This document shows, piece by piece, positions 1-10,593 of a stretch of 64,000 bases of DNA (the stretch's first letter is position 1; each line of letters opens with the position of its first letter). Below the pieces are notes generated by a model, which was not told the origin of the DNA, did not search any database, and was given only the letters and a program-made list of their open reading frames with translations. This DNA is from Ziziphus jujuba (lineage: Eukaryota > Streptophyta > Magnoliopsida > Rosales > Rhamnaceae), in NCBI RefSeq assembly GCF_031755915.1, contig NC_083382.1:1-64000 (forward strand). Reading direction: 5' to 3'. A program made the translations under genes and the position numbers.

Positions 1-3000
1 ACCCTAACTCCTAAACCCTAAACCCTAAACCCTAAACCCTAAACCCTAAACCCTAAACCCTAAACCCTAAACCCTAAACCCTAAACCCTAAACCCTAAAC
101 CCTAAACCCTAAACCCTAAACCCTAAACCCTAAACCCTAAACCCTAAACCCTAAACCCTAAACCCTAAACCCTAAACCCTAAACCCTAAACCCTAAACCC
201 TAAACCCTAAACCCTAAACCCTAAACCCTAAACCCTAAACCCTAAACCCTAAACCCTAAACCCTAAACCCTAAACCCTAAACCCTAAACCCTAAACCCTA
301 AACCCTAAACCCTAAACCCTAAACCCTAAACCCTAAACCCTAAACCCTAAACCCTAAACCCTAAACCCTAAACCCTAAACCCTAAACCCTAAACCCTAAA
401 CCCTAAACCCTAAACCCTAAACCCTAAACCCTAAACCCTAAACCCTAAACCCTAAACCCTAAACCCTAAACCCTAAACCCTAAACCCTAAACCCTAAACC
501 CTAAACCCTAAACCCTAAACCCTAAACCCTAAACCCTAAACCCTAAACCCTAAACCCTAAACCCTAAACCCTAAACCCTAAACCCTAAACCCTAAACCCT
601 AAACCCTAAACCCTAAACCCTAAACCCTAAACCCTAAACCCTAAACCCTAAACCCTAAACCCTAAACCCTAAACCCTAAACCCTAAACCCTAAACCCTAA
701 ACCCTAAACCCTAAACCCTAAACCCTAAACCCTAAACCCTAAACCCTAAACCCTAAACCCTAAACCCTAAACCCTAAACCCTAAACCCTAAACCCTAAAC
801 CCTAAACCCTAAACCCTAAACCCTAAACCCTAAACCCTAAACCCTAAACCCTAAACCCTAAACCCTAAACCCTAAACCCTAAACCCTAAACCCTAAACCC
901 TAAACCCTAAACCCTAAACCCTAAACCCTAAACCCTAAACCCTAAACCCTAAACCCTAAACCCTAAACCCTAAACCCTAAACCCTAAACCCTAAACCCTA
1001 AACCCTAAACCCTAAACCCTAAACCCTAAACCCTAAACCCTAAACCCTAAACCCTAAACCCTAAACCCTAAACCCTAAACCCTAAACCCTAAACCCTAAA
1101 CCCTAAACCCTAAACCCTAAACCCTAAACCCTAAACCCTAAACCCTAAACCCTAAACCCTAAACCCTAAACCCTAAACCCTAAACCCTAAACCCTAAACC
1201 CTAAACCCTAAACCCTAAACCCTAAACCCTAAACCCTAAACCCTAAACCCTAAACCCTAAACCCTAAACCCTAAACCCTAAACCCTAAACCCTAAACCCT
1301 AAACCCTAAACCCTAAACCCTAAACCCTAAACCCTAAACCCTAAACCCTAAACCCTAAACCCTAAACCCTAAACCCTAAACCCTAAACCCTAAACCCTAA
1401 ACCCTAAACCCTAAACCCTAAACCCTAAACCCTAAACCCTAAACCCTAAACCCTAAACCCTAAACCCTAAACCCTAAACCCTAAACCCTAAACCCTAAAC
1501 CCTAAACCCTAAACCCTAAACCCTAAACCCTAAACCCTAAACCCTAAACCCTAAACCCTAAACCCTAAACCCTAAACCCTAAACCCTAAACCCTAAACCC
1601 TAAACCCTAAACCCTAAACCCTAAACCCTAAACCCTAAACCCTAAACCCTAAACCCTAAACCCTAAACCCTAAACCCTAAACCCTAAACCCTAAACCCTA
1701 AACCCTAAACCCTAAACCCTAAACCCTAAACCCTAAACCCTAAACCCTAAACCCTAAACCCTAAACCCTAAACCCTAAACCCTAAACCCTAAACCCTAAA
1801 CCCTAAACCCTAAACCCTAAACCCTAAACCCTAAACCCTAAACCCTAAACCCTAAACCCTAAACCCTAAACCCTAAACCCTAAACCCTAAACCCTAAACC
1901 CTAAACCCTAAACCCTAAACCCTAAACCCTAAACCCTAAACCCTAAACCCTAAACCCTAAACCCTAAACCCTAAACCCTAAACCCTAAACCCTAAACCCT
2001 AAACCCTAAACCCTAAACCCTAAACCCTAAACCCTAAACCCTAAACCCTAAACCCTAAACCCTAAACCCTAAACCCTAAACCCTAAACCCTAAACCCTAA
2101 ACCCTAAACCCTAAACCCTAAACCCTAAACCCTAAACCCTAAACCCTAAACCCTAAACCCTAAACCCTAAACCCTAAACCCTAAACCCTAAACCCTAAAC
2201 CCTAAACCCTAAACCCTAAACCCTAAACCCTAAACCCTAAACCCTAAACCCTAAACCCTAAACCCTAAACCCTAAACCCTAAACCCTAAACCCTAAACCC
2301 TAAACCCTAAACCCTAAACCCTAAACCCTAAACCCTAAACCCTAAACCCTAAACCCTAAACCCTAAACCCTAAACCCTAAACCCTAAACCCTAAACCCTA
2401 AACCCTAAACCCTAAACCCTAAACCCTAAACCCTAAACCCTAAACCCTAAACCCTAAACCCTAAACCCTAAACCCTAAACCCTAAACCCTAAACCCTAAA
2501 CCCTAAACCCTAAACCCTAAACCCTAAACCCTAAACCCTAAACCCTAAACCCTAAACCCTAAACCCTAAACCCTAAACCCTAAACCCTAAACCCTAAACC
2601 CTAAACCCTAAACCCTAAACCCTAAACCCTAAACCCTAAACCCTAAACCCTAAACCCTAAACCCTAAACCCTAAACCCTAAACCCTAAACCCTAAACCCT
2701 AAACCCTAAACCCTAAACCCTAAACCCTAAACCCTAAACCCTAAACCCTAAACCCTAAACCCTAAACCCTAAACCCTAAACCCTAAACCCTAAACCCTAA
2801 ACCCTAAACCCTAAACCCTAAACCCTAAACCCTAAACCCTAAACCCTAAACCCTAAACCCTAAACCCTAAACCCTAAACCCTAAACCCTAAACCCTAAAC
2901 CCTAAACCCTAAACCCTAAACCCTAAACCCTAAACCCTAAACCCTAAACCCTAAACCCTAAACCCTAAACCCTAAACCCTAAACCCTAAACCCTAAACCC

Positions 3001-4224
3001 TAAACCCTAAACCCTAAACCCTAAACCCTAAACCCTAAACCCTAAACCCTAAACCCTAAACCCTAAACCCTAAACCCTAAACCCTAAACCCTAAACCCTA
3101 AACCCTAAACCCTAAACCCTAAACCCTAAACCCTAAACCCTAAACCCTAAACCCTAAACCCTAAACCCTAAACCCTAAACCCTAAACCCTAAACCCTAAA
3201 CCCTAAACCCTAAACCCTAAACCCTAAACCCTAAACCCTAAACCCTAAACCCTAAACCCTAAACCCTAAACCCTAAACCCTAAACCCTAAACCCTAAACC
3301 CTAAACCCTAAACCCTAAACCCTAAACCCTAAACCCTAAACCCTAAACCCTAAACCCTAAACCCTAAACCCTAAACCCTAAACCCTAAACCCTCAACCCT
3401 AAACCCTAAACCCTCAACCCTAAACCCTAAACCCTCAACCCTAAACCCTAAACCCTAAACCCTAAACCCTAAACCCTAAACCCTAAACCCTAAACCCTAA
3501 ACCCTCAACCCTAAACCCTCAACCCTAAACCCTAAACCCTAAACCCTAAACCCTAAACCCTCAACCCTAAACCCTCAACCCTAAACCCTAAACCCTAAAC
3601 CCTAAACCCTCAACCCTCAACCCTCAACCCTAAACCCTCAACCCTCAACCCTAAACCCTAAACCCTCAACCCTCAACCCTAAACCCTCAACCCTAAACCC
3701 TAAACCCTAAACCCTCAACCCTAAACCCTCAACCCTAAACCCTCAACCCTAAACCCTAAACCCTAAACCCTAAACCCTCAACCCTAAACCCTAAACCCTA
3801 AACCCTCAACCCTAAACCCTCAACCCTAAACCCTAAACCCTAAACCCTAAACCCTAAACCCTCAACCCTCAACCCTAAACCCTCAACCCTAAACCCTCAA
3901 CCCTAAACCCTAAACCCTAAACCCTCAACCCTAAACCCTCAACCCTAAACCCTCAACCCTCAACCCTAAACCCTCAACCCTAAACCCTCAACCCTAAACC
4001 CTCAACCCTAAACCCTCAACCCTAAACCCTCAACCCTAAACCCTCAACCCTAAACCCTAAACCCTAAACCCTAAACCCTAAACCCTAAACCCTAAACCCT
4101 AAACCCTAAACCCTAAACCCTAAACCCTAAACCCTAAACCCTAAACCCTAAACCCTAAACCCTAAACCCTAAACCCTAAACCCTAAACCCCCTAAACCCT
4201 AAACCCTAAACCCTAAACCCTAAA
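1..4224 (+). repeat. Telomeric repeat tract, (CCCTAAA)n
   Basis: About 600 near-perfect 7-bp CCCTAAA units run from the first base to 4224, where the tract ends as TAAAGAAAAAG. The TTTAGGG type is typical of most plants. With the C-rich strand on + this is the correct orientation for a left chromosome end, so it reads as a real terminus rather than an interstitial block. The first 15 bases are irregular (CCCTAACTCCTAAA) and there is one unit with extra Cs near 4190. Variant units cluster only in the inner part. Confidence 0.98.
3390..4047 (+). repeat. Variant telomere block rich in CCCTCAA units
   Basis: By eye about 35 CCCTCAA units (TTGAGGG on the G strand) are interspersed with CCCTAAA only between 3390 and 4047. 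They are absent from the distal 3.4 kb and from the last roughly 175 bp. At about 3930-4047 they alternate almost one-for-one with canonical units, forming a 14-bp dimer register. Degenerate proximal telomere repeats are a known feature of chromosome ends; the clean single-variant composition is what is seen here. Confidence 0.95.
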
Positions 4225-4295
4225 GAAAAAGAGATGGAAGTTTTCTAATATCACCCTTCTCGTATTAGTTGATACCTCCAAGAGTTTGACCTAAA

Positions 4296-4539
4296 ATGAA
4301 AGGACAAAAAGTAAAAAATTGTTCATGAAGGTTGAATTACTGCATGACTACCCAATGGTATAGTCTGAATTCGTTTAGATAATGAAAATCTGATTATAAA
4401 TTATGTCTCAAGAACGATTATAAGTAGTTTTTCTTATACGTATACGATGAGGCAATCGATGTAAAAGTGAAACAAGTTATTATGATTCAACCAGCGGACA
4501 TATAGTTTATAGACTCCAAAAAAATATTCCAATGATTAG
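4296..4539 (+). pseudogene. infA: Plastid infA (translation initiation factor IF-1) pseudogene
   Basis: From the ATG at 4296 the sequence follows plastid IF-1: an N-terminal MKGQK-like start, then pieces reading HEG, LPNG, DNENLI and NYVS in shifting frames, ending NSND-stop at 4537-4539. Length fits the 77-codon family size. In-frame stops and small indels break it. IF-1 is an S1-fold protein that helps start-codon selection on the plastid ribosome. Many angiosperm plastids already carry a dead infA, so some damage may predate the transfer. Confidence 0.85.
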
Positions 4540-4655
4540 ATGGTTTTTTCAATTTCAACATTCATTTTTAGGGTATACAATTCGAATTTAAATATTTCAA
4601 GCAACTTATTTTCTTCCAATAAAGAAAGTTATAATTAAGTTAAGGAATGATAATT

Positions 4656-4774
4656 TTGAAAATAAGAGCCTCGCCTCTGTGTGTAAAATTTGTGAAAAAT
4701 GTTGACTGATCCCTAAGCGAGGATGAATTATAGAATTTTGTTCCAACTTGAGTCGTAAACAAAGACAAGGATAA
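4656..4774 (+). pseudogene. rpl36: Plastid rpl36 pseudogene
   Basis: This is a small gene of about 37 codons encoding ribosomal protein L36. It begins KIRAS (start codon degraded to TTG), keeps the zinc-binding CEKC-like stretch in altered form, and ends KQRQG followed by TAA at 4772-4774. Internal frameshifts and stops (for example TGA in the CRLI region) make it non-functional. It lies between infA and rps11 exactly as in chloroplast genomes. Confidence 0.88.
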
Positions 4775-4909
4775 TCTTTCTAACCAAAAAAGGACTCTAT
4801 AAATTTAAAGGATCTGTTGTACAAATACAGAAATAAAAATAAAGGATCTATTTTGACATGAAATGTATATATCCATATATCTCTGACTTATTTTATGAGA
4901 TGATAAAAT

Positions 4910-5273
4910 ATGGTAAAATGAGCGTAGAATATCAAAAGGGGTTATTCATGTCAAAACAAGTTTCAACAATACTATTGTGACTATTATAGATGTAAAGGAT
5001 CGGGTAATTACGTGGTCTTCTGCTGGTACTTATGGATTCAAGGGTACAAGGCGAGGGATGCCATGTGTGGCTCAAACCACAGTGGGAAATGTTATTCGCA
5101 CAGTAGTGGATCAAGGTGTCCAACGGGTAGAAGTCATTATAAAAGGCACCAGTCTCCAAAGAGATGCTGAATTAAAAGCTATTTGTAGAAGTGGTATATT
5201 ATTAAGTTTCATATGAGATGTAACCCCTATGCCACATAATGGCTATAAACCTCCTAAAAAAAGATGTGTATGA
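4910..5273 (+). pseudogene. rps11: Plastid rps11 pseudogene
   Basis: Ribosomal protein S11 of the plastid 30S subunit. The region from 4923 reads [10 protein letters not shown], then after a frame change an open stretch runs 4977-5216 with the family segments [23 protein letters not shown] and [12 protein letters not shown]-to-TGA change makes a stop just before DVTPMPHNG, and the frame ends PPKKRCV-stop at 5271-5273. About 20 N-terminal codons (basic, Arg/Lys-rich in the family) are deleted after the ATG at 4910. The gene is followed by rpoA as in the plastid operon. Confidence 0.93.
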
Positions 5274-5339
5274 AAACAAACATTGAAAGACGTTTTAAGA
5301 GATACAAACAATTCAATGATCTGATCAAATAATATTACT

Positions 5340-5518
5340 ATGGTTCACGAGAAGGTAACAGTATCTACCCAGACACTACAGTGGAAGTGTGTTGAACCAC
5401 GAGTAAAGAGTAATTGTCTTTATTATGGACGCTTTATTATAGCTCCACTTATGAAAAGCTAGCCCAACACAATGGACATTGCGATAAGAAGAGCTTTGCT
5501 TGGAGAAATAGAAGGAAC
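5340..5518 (+). pseudogene. rpoA: Plastid rpoA 5' fragment
   Basis: Start of the alpha subunit of the plastid-encoded RNA polymerase. ATG at 5340 is followed by [18 protein letters not shown], then [12 protein letters not shown], a TAG stop, and IRRALLGEIEGT at the break. The full gene has roughly 330-340 codons; only about 60 are here. The cut coincides with the TG that begins the copia LTR, so the copia element probably inserted in or at the end of this plastid piece. Confidence 0.92.
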
Positions 5519-5621
5519 TGTTGGAGTTTGGTGTGGTTTTGGGTTCACTTGGCCAAGAGTGTTGTACACAAAGTGTTAGTCTTGTGTACAACCTTTGACC
5601 CGGTTTTTCTGTTTGATGTTT

Positions 5622-6725
5622 TAATACGAACCGAGGACAACCTGCTCCTAAACCCATATTATATTAGCCTGGATCTTATTATGTTCAAGTTCTACTGGTC
5701 ACCTTGATCCCTAACCATCCTGTGATTAGAAACCTTGATATATAATGAAGACACCACAATAGGTGATGGAAAGCCTATTGATAAGTCAAATTAAAACACT
5801 CATTCACTAATGGTGTTTTAGGTGTTCAAAAGAACAAAGAGAATTCATTATCACAAATAATTTTCTGTATAAAATTCAAGCTTCCTTCTTATTGAAAAAT
5901 AAGCCTCAAATAGGCTACAAAGCCATACAAAGTAGTTTCCTATGGTGGCCGAAATTCCCCCCCCCCCCCCCCCCTCTTTTCTAATCTAATTTGGATTAAT
6001 TAATTTCTTTATTTTGAATTAGGAATTAATTAATTTACAATGAAAATAATAAAATAATAACTTTCCTAAACTTATTGTTCCAGAAAATAAATAAATAAAA
6101 AACCAAAAAGTAATGGTAATTTCCTAAAACAAAAAGTAGAATCAAATTAGGAAATTATAATACTAGATTTTGACTAAGTTGACTTTGACCATTATTTGAC
6201 CAATTTGAGCTCCAAATCAACTTCAATATGCTTTGTAGGATGCCAAATAAGCTGAATATGAAGTCGTACACATTGCCCATGCTTGGAAGTGGAAGAAAAA
6301 GCCAACTCAGTAAAATACAATAAAGCCAGCACAAATACAATAAAAAACATGCCAAATTTGAAGCTGTCCGTTCAACCCCTTTTTGAATGCCTTTGAAGCT
6401 ACCTTGACTTGATTACATATCCTATTAGACATATGTATTGAATCCATTAAGAGTTGGAACCATTTCATGCTGCTTGATGTCCATATTTGCACCAAAATCG
6501 CTATCCGGGTCCGTATCGGCTTCCACCACTTGGGTGTTTAAAATAGGCTTCGTATCTTCAAGTATGGATAAGCTCTGTTGAGAATTGATTACCCCCTGTA
6601 TAAATGCTCCTAGGTTTTCCTTAAATGTCTTAATTTGAGCTTTTGTGATTGGCCTGGTCTTCATCCATGTCGGGTCAGCACCCAAGCGAGTTATCGGTTG
6701 AGCGGGCTTGGGTGAAATCACATCA
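5622..6725 (-). mobile_element. Solo gypsy LTR inside the copia LTR, TSD TGTTT
   Basis: A complete minus-orientation family LTR of 1104 bp, from TAATACGAACC (TGATACGAACC in other copies) to AATCACATCA. The 5-bp direct repeat TGTTT flanks it at 5617-5621 and 6726-6730, showing one integration followed by LTR-LTR recombination. It contains an 18-base C run (5957-5974) not seen in the other LTRs, and a frame (6721 to 6425) encoding the PITKAQIKTFKENLG tail described under E9. Confidence 0.92.
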
Positions 6726-7626
6726 TGTTTGGGTGATTTTTGTGTTTGTTTTTGGTATGGTGATATTTAAGATTTTTAGGGTTCTTGTTTTGAATGAAGA
6801 AGGAGAAGAGAAGATGTTAGAGTAGGCCACACAAAACTAGACAGCACACTAATTTAATTTGTTGCATATATAGATACAAAACTTATCTCATACGTGTGAG
6901 GTGTGTGTGGGACCAAACGAAAGTCTTTAAAATTCAAAATTTACACATTTCCCACTCAAAATTATGATACATGACCGTTCAACCACCAGCTTCACATGTG
7001 AGTGCATAATCATGACAAGAGTTGGTGAGATTTTGAATTTCAAAAAACGGTTTCCACCTAATCCTGTACCACTATTTGGACCAGATGGAAGGCTAGGATA
7101 TCTTCATCCAAATTGCTTGAATTTTGACATGTGGCATGTTGCAGTATCAAGTCCAAAATAATTGGGTAAGGCCCCCAATTCATCACAAACCCGTGGGCCA
7201 TAACTGTTGGAAATCTTAGCAGTTATGCCAACTTACAACCTACATATCTTGGGCTTCCCAAGGCCTTTTCGAGTCATTATTTTTTCTATATTTTCATTTA
7301 CATGTCTAATACAACATATCCAAAAATTATAAACTCGTTCTAAAAGCTCAGAGAAAGCCACCCGAAAATGGACCTACGTTGCTGGAAATACTGTTTCCAG
7401 CACATAGCTATTTTACAAAATAAAATCAATACCCAACAAAGATACAATTCCTAAGCTAAATACAATAAAACTTAGGTATTCAAAGGACATTAAGAGGAAC
7501 ATAAAACATAGACATAAATATTGCATTAGGTCATTCAACAAAATATTTCTTTTAAAGAAAGAAAGAGGGTGCAGACCTTGGTGGATTTTGGTTTACACAA
7601 GGTGGCAAGATTACCACCTTTTCAAC
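6726..7626 (-). repeat. Copia LTR, right-hand part
   Basis: Continuation of the copia LTR after the solo-LTR insertion. No protein frame is convincing. The part from about 7260 to 7626 is mirrored by the plus-strand fragment at 22837-23192, including the blocks around ACATAGCTATTTTAC and AATACCCAACAAAG, so it belongs to a repeat and not to unique DNA. Confidence 0.7.
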
Positions 7627-8587
7627 ACTCCTCCTTGGTAATCTTGCTAGAGACATTAAGGAGAGTCCTTAATGCCTCAAATCTGGTCTTTCCAAGTGGC
7701 TTTGTGAAAACATTCACAATGTTGTCCTTTGAATTCACATACTCTAAAGAGACTTCTCCAAGACCTTCAAACTCCCTCAAGGAATGATATTTCACTGGAA
7801 TATGTTTTGTTCTTCCATGTTGTACCGGGTTCTTGGCTATTGAAATTGTTGAAGTATTGTCACATTTGATGATGGTTGGACTTTCTTGAGTATGACCAAG
7901 ATCTCCCATCAACTTCCTTAACCAAATACATCGGTTTGCACAAGATGAGCAAGCAATGTATTCGGCTTCCGCGGTACTTTGAGCGATTGTGCTTTGCTTC
8001 TTTGCATTCCATGAGAAAGGACCATTCCCAAGTGAAAATAAGTAGCCCGAAGTACTCCTCATATCATCAATGCACCTTGCCCAATCACTATCCAAATAGC
8101 CAACAAGCTTTAACTCATCCTTTGCTTCATACCAAACTCCATAATCACCAATGCCCTTAAGATACCAAAGAACTCTTTTGGAACCTTTAAGATGAGTTTG
8201 GGTGGGTGCTTGCATGTATCTTGAAAGCACACAGACGTCATACATAATATCTAATCTAGATGAGCACACATAAAAAACTACCAATTAAGGATCGATAAAG
8301 AGTAGGATTTACCTTTAGTGTGCCATCTTCCTTTTGGTACTTCTCTCCTTGGATCATTGGAGTGCTCATTGGATTATATTCCTCAAGATTAAATTTATCC
8401 AAAAGATCCTTGATGTACTTTTCTTATGATATAAATATTCCTCTTTGGCATTGCATTACTTCCACACCAAGGAAGTAATTCATGAGACCCAAGCTAAATA
8501 TCTCAAACTACTTCTCAAACTCATGTCTTAGCTTATCCACATTCCATGGGTCCTCACTGACGACCAACAAGTCATCCACATACAAAG
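7622..8587 (-). pseudogene. Ty1/copia reverse transcriptase-RNase H fragment
   Basis: Reading right to left, the RT catalytic motif LYVDDLLVVSEDPW lies just left of the cut at 8587. A frame break near 8285 is followed by an open 220-codon stretch with the copia RNase H block: YLDSDWARCIDDMRSTSGY, the FSWNAKKQ strand, AQSTAEAEYIA, CDNTSTISIAKNP, RTKHIPVKYHSLRE and DIVNVFTKPL-like (here NIVNVFTKPL). The frame ends KEEC-stop, with the stop inside the first six bases of the LTR and the purine tract coding KEE. It would copy element RNA to DNA and degrade the RNA strand. Truncated, not functional. Confidence 0.9.
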
Positions 8588-9694
8588 TGATACGAACTTA
8601 GGATGATCTACTCTTAAACCTATAATATATTAACCCGAATCTAATTATGTTCAAGTTCTAATGGTCACCTTGACCCCTAACCAACCTGTGATTAGAAATC
8701 TTGCTATATAAAATAGGTGATGGAAGGCCTATTGATAAGTCAAATTAAAACGCTCATTCATTAATGGTGTTTTAGGTGTTCAAAAGAATAAAGAGAATTC
8801 AATCTCACAAATCATTTTCTGTATAAAATTCAAGCTTCCTTCTTATTTAAAAATAAGCCTTTCAATATGCTACAAAGCCATGAAATAAAACCCAAAAAAC
8901 AAAGGGAAAACCAACCATACAAAGTAGTTTCCTATGGTGGCCGAAATTCTCACTCTTTTCCTAATCTAATTTGGATTAATTAATTCCTTTATTTTGAATT
9001 AGGAATTAATTAATTTACAATTAAAATAATAAAATAATAACTTTCCTAAACTTATTGTTCCAGAAAATAAATAAATAAAAACTAAAAAGTAATGGTAATT
9101 TCCTAAAACAAAAAGTAGAATCAAATTAGGAAACTATAATACTAGCTTTTTGACTAAGTTGACTTTGACCAAATTGAGCTCCAAATCAGCTTCAATATGT
9201 TTTTTAGGATGCCAAATAAGCTGACCATGAAGTCCCACGTGTTTCCCTTGCTTGGAAGAAAGAGAAAAAGCCAACTCAGTAAAATATAGTAAAAACAACA
9301 TAAAATACAATAAAAACAGGCCAAATTTGAAGCTGTCCGTACAACCCCTTTTTGAATGCCTTTAAACCTAGATTGACTTGATTCCATATCCTCTTAGACC
9401 TATGTATTGAATCCAAAAAGATTTGGAACCATTTCATGCTGCCCAATCTCCATATTTGCACCAAAACTGCTACCGGGATCCATATCGGCTCCCACCACTT
9501 GGATGCTTAGAATAGGCTTTGTATCTTCAAGTATGGATAAGCTCTGTTGATAATTGATTACCCCCTGTATAAATGCTCCCAGGTTGTCCTTAACTCTCTT
9601 AATTTGAGCTTTTGTGATTGGCCTGGGCTTCATCTGTGTCGGGTCAGCACCCCAGCAGGTTATCGGTTGAGCGGGCTCGGGCGGAATCACATCA
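8588..9694 (-). repeat. E1 3' LTR
   Basis: Complete 1107-bp LTR from TGATACGAACTTAGG to GGAATCACATCA. It is followed directly by the complement of the polypurine tract (TTCCCCTCCTC), which places the LTR edge. It carries the palindromic AATTAATTCC/GGAATTAATT hairpin near 8975-9020 and the PITKAQIKRVKDNLG tail frame on the minus strand (9726 to 9400). Confidence 0.93.
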
Positions 9695-10593
9695 TTCCCC
9701 TCCTCTTGAAAAGGATTTGTACTCAAATCTAGATCATCACCTGCAGGAAAAGGGAAAAGATCAGCAATGGTTACTTTTTAACTTAGCATCTTTATAATTC
9801 ATAACCAGCAATGGTTTCTTACCCAAGATAGCCTTATTAACATCCCCAAAACTCAAATAAAAATTTTTACTTTTTCTTTCTTTCCTTTCTCTCTCTCGGC
9901 CACCACACATTTTTCCTCCCTCTCGGTTTTCTCACCATTTCTGTGGGGTTTCTCCATTCTTCTCACCCCACTTTCGGCCCTCTCATGGTTTTTCCACTCA
10001 ATTTGTGTTTTAAAATGCTTACCTTGGATAGCAAGCTTGGACTTACCTTCTTGGATGGATGGTGAAGCCGTTAATGCCATACTAGCCTTCTCCTTAAGTG
10101 TTTCGGCCTCCCTCCTTTGTTTGATTAGTACTTGGTCTCTATATACTTCCTTTGCAGTTAATGGCTCTAGCTTGATCTTCTTGCCTTTGAATCTAAAAAC
10201 AATACATTTCTCTCAACCAAAATGAGTAGCATCTTTATCAAATTGCCATGGTCTATCACACAAAACAACATCCATATATTTATCTATGTTTAATTCTACC
10301 TTGGCTTGTTTATTGACTTTTATCTCACCACTATCATTTAGCCATTGTAATCTCTATGGTTCTGGATGTTTAATAGTTGTTAACCCTAATTTATCAACCA
10401 CAATGTTACTAATTCTTTGAATTTCATCCTCATCTTTGTATGCAGCAAGTACTCTCCTAGAAACCAAGTTTAATTTGGCAGTGGATGCTTGCAAGGTTTC
10501 GGGTTCATTCTCCAAGTCCTTCTCCTCTTTCTTGGCTTCATCCTCACTTTCTTCACTTTCCGATTCTAGCTCGCCATTGGCCTTTAACACCAT
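9695..10593 (-). pseudogene. E1 protease and pol remnant, active site deleted
   Basis: Read right to left: an acidic linker (SESEESEDEAKKEEKD), then [18 protein letters not shown] joined directly to [11 protein letters not shown]. The usual segment between them, which carries the [10 protein letters not shown] catalytic motif, is missing. Later come [23 protein letters not shown] sequence, a Lys/Glu-rich linker (frame 10080 to 9853), FYLSFGDVNKAILGKK, and the integrase C-terminal end IADLFPFPAGDDLDLSTNPF at the PPT. RT, RNase H and the integrase core are absent. Several frame breaks are present. Confidence 0.85.

Larger units (their letters stand above)
4225..5518 (+). other. Plastid DNA insert 1 (NUPT): rps8 tail-infA-rpl36-rps11-rpoA
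   Basis: The segment follows the chloroplast ribosomal-protein operon in native order and orientation: a possible rps8 tail (about 4230-4255), infA, rpl36, rps11 and the first 60 codons of rpoA. Every gene is broken, so this is a non-functional nuclear copy. Its left edge touches the telomere repeat with at most a few bases between; its right edge is cut inside rpoA at about 5518, where the copia LTR begins. The rps8 assignment is the weakest part. Confidence 0.9.
5519..8587 (-). mobile_element. Ty1/copia 3' half: RT-RNase H plus 3' LTR
   Basis: On the minus strand a copia RT/RNase H reading frame (8587 to 7622) runs into a purine tract AAGGAGGAG (complement at 7628-7636) and then an LTR starting TGTTGAAAAGG at 7627. 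The LTR extends left to about 5519, where TGTTGG abuts rpoA, and is interrupted by a gypsy solo LTR (5622-6725). That gives a copia LTR of about 1 kb. The first part of the LTR recurs at 22837-23192, which supports the boundary. Integrase, Gag and the 5' LTR are missing: the element is cut at 8587 by E1. Confidence 0.8.

Noticed and set aside
3390..4047. CRISPR-like array
   Set aside because: The units are 7-bp telomere repeats without spacers, in a plant nuclear context.
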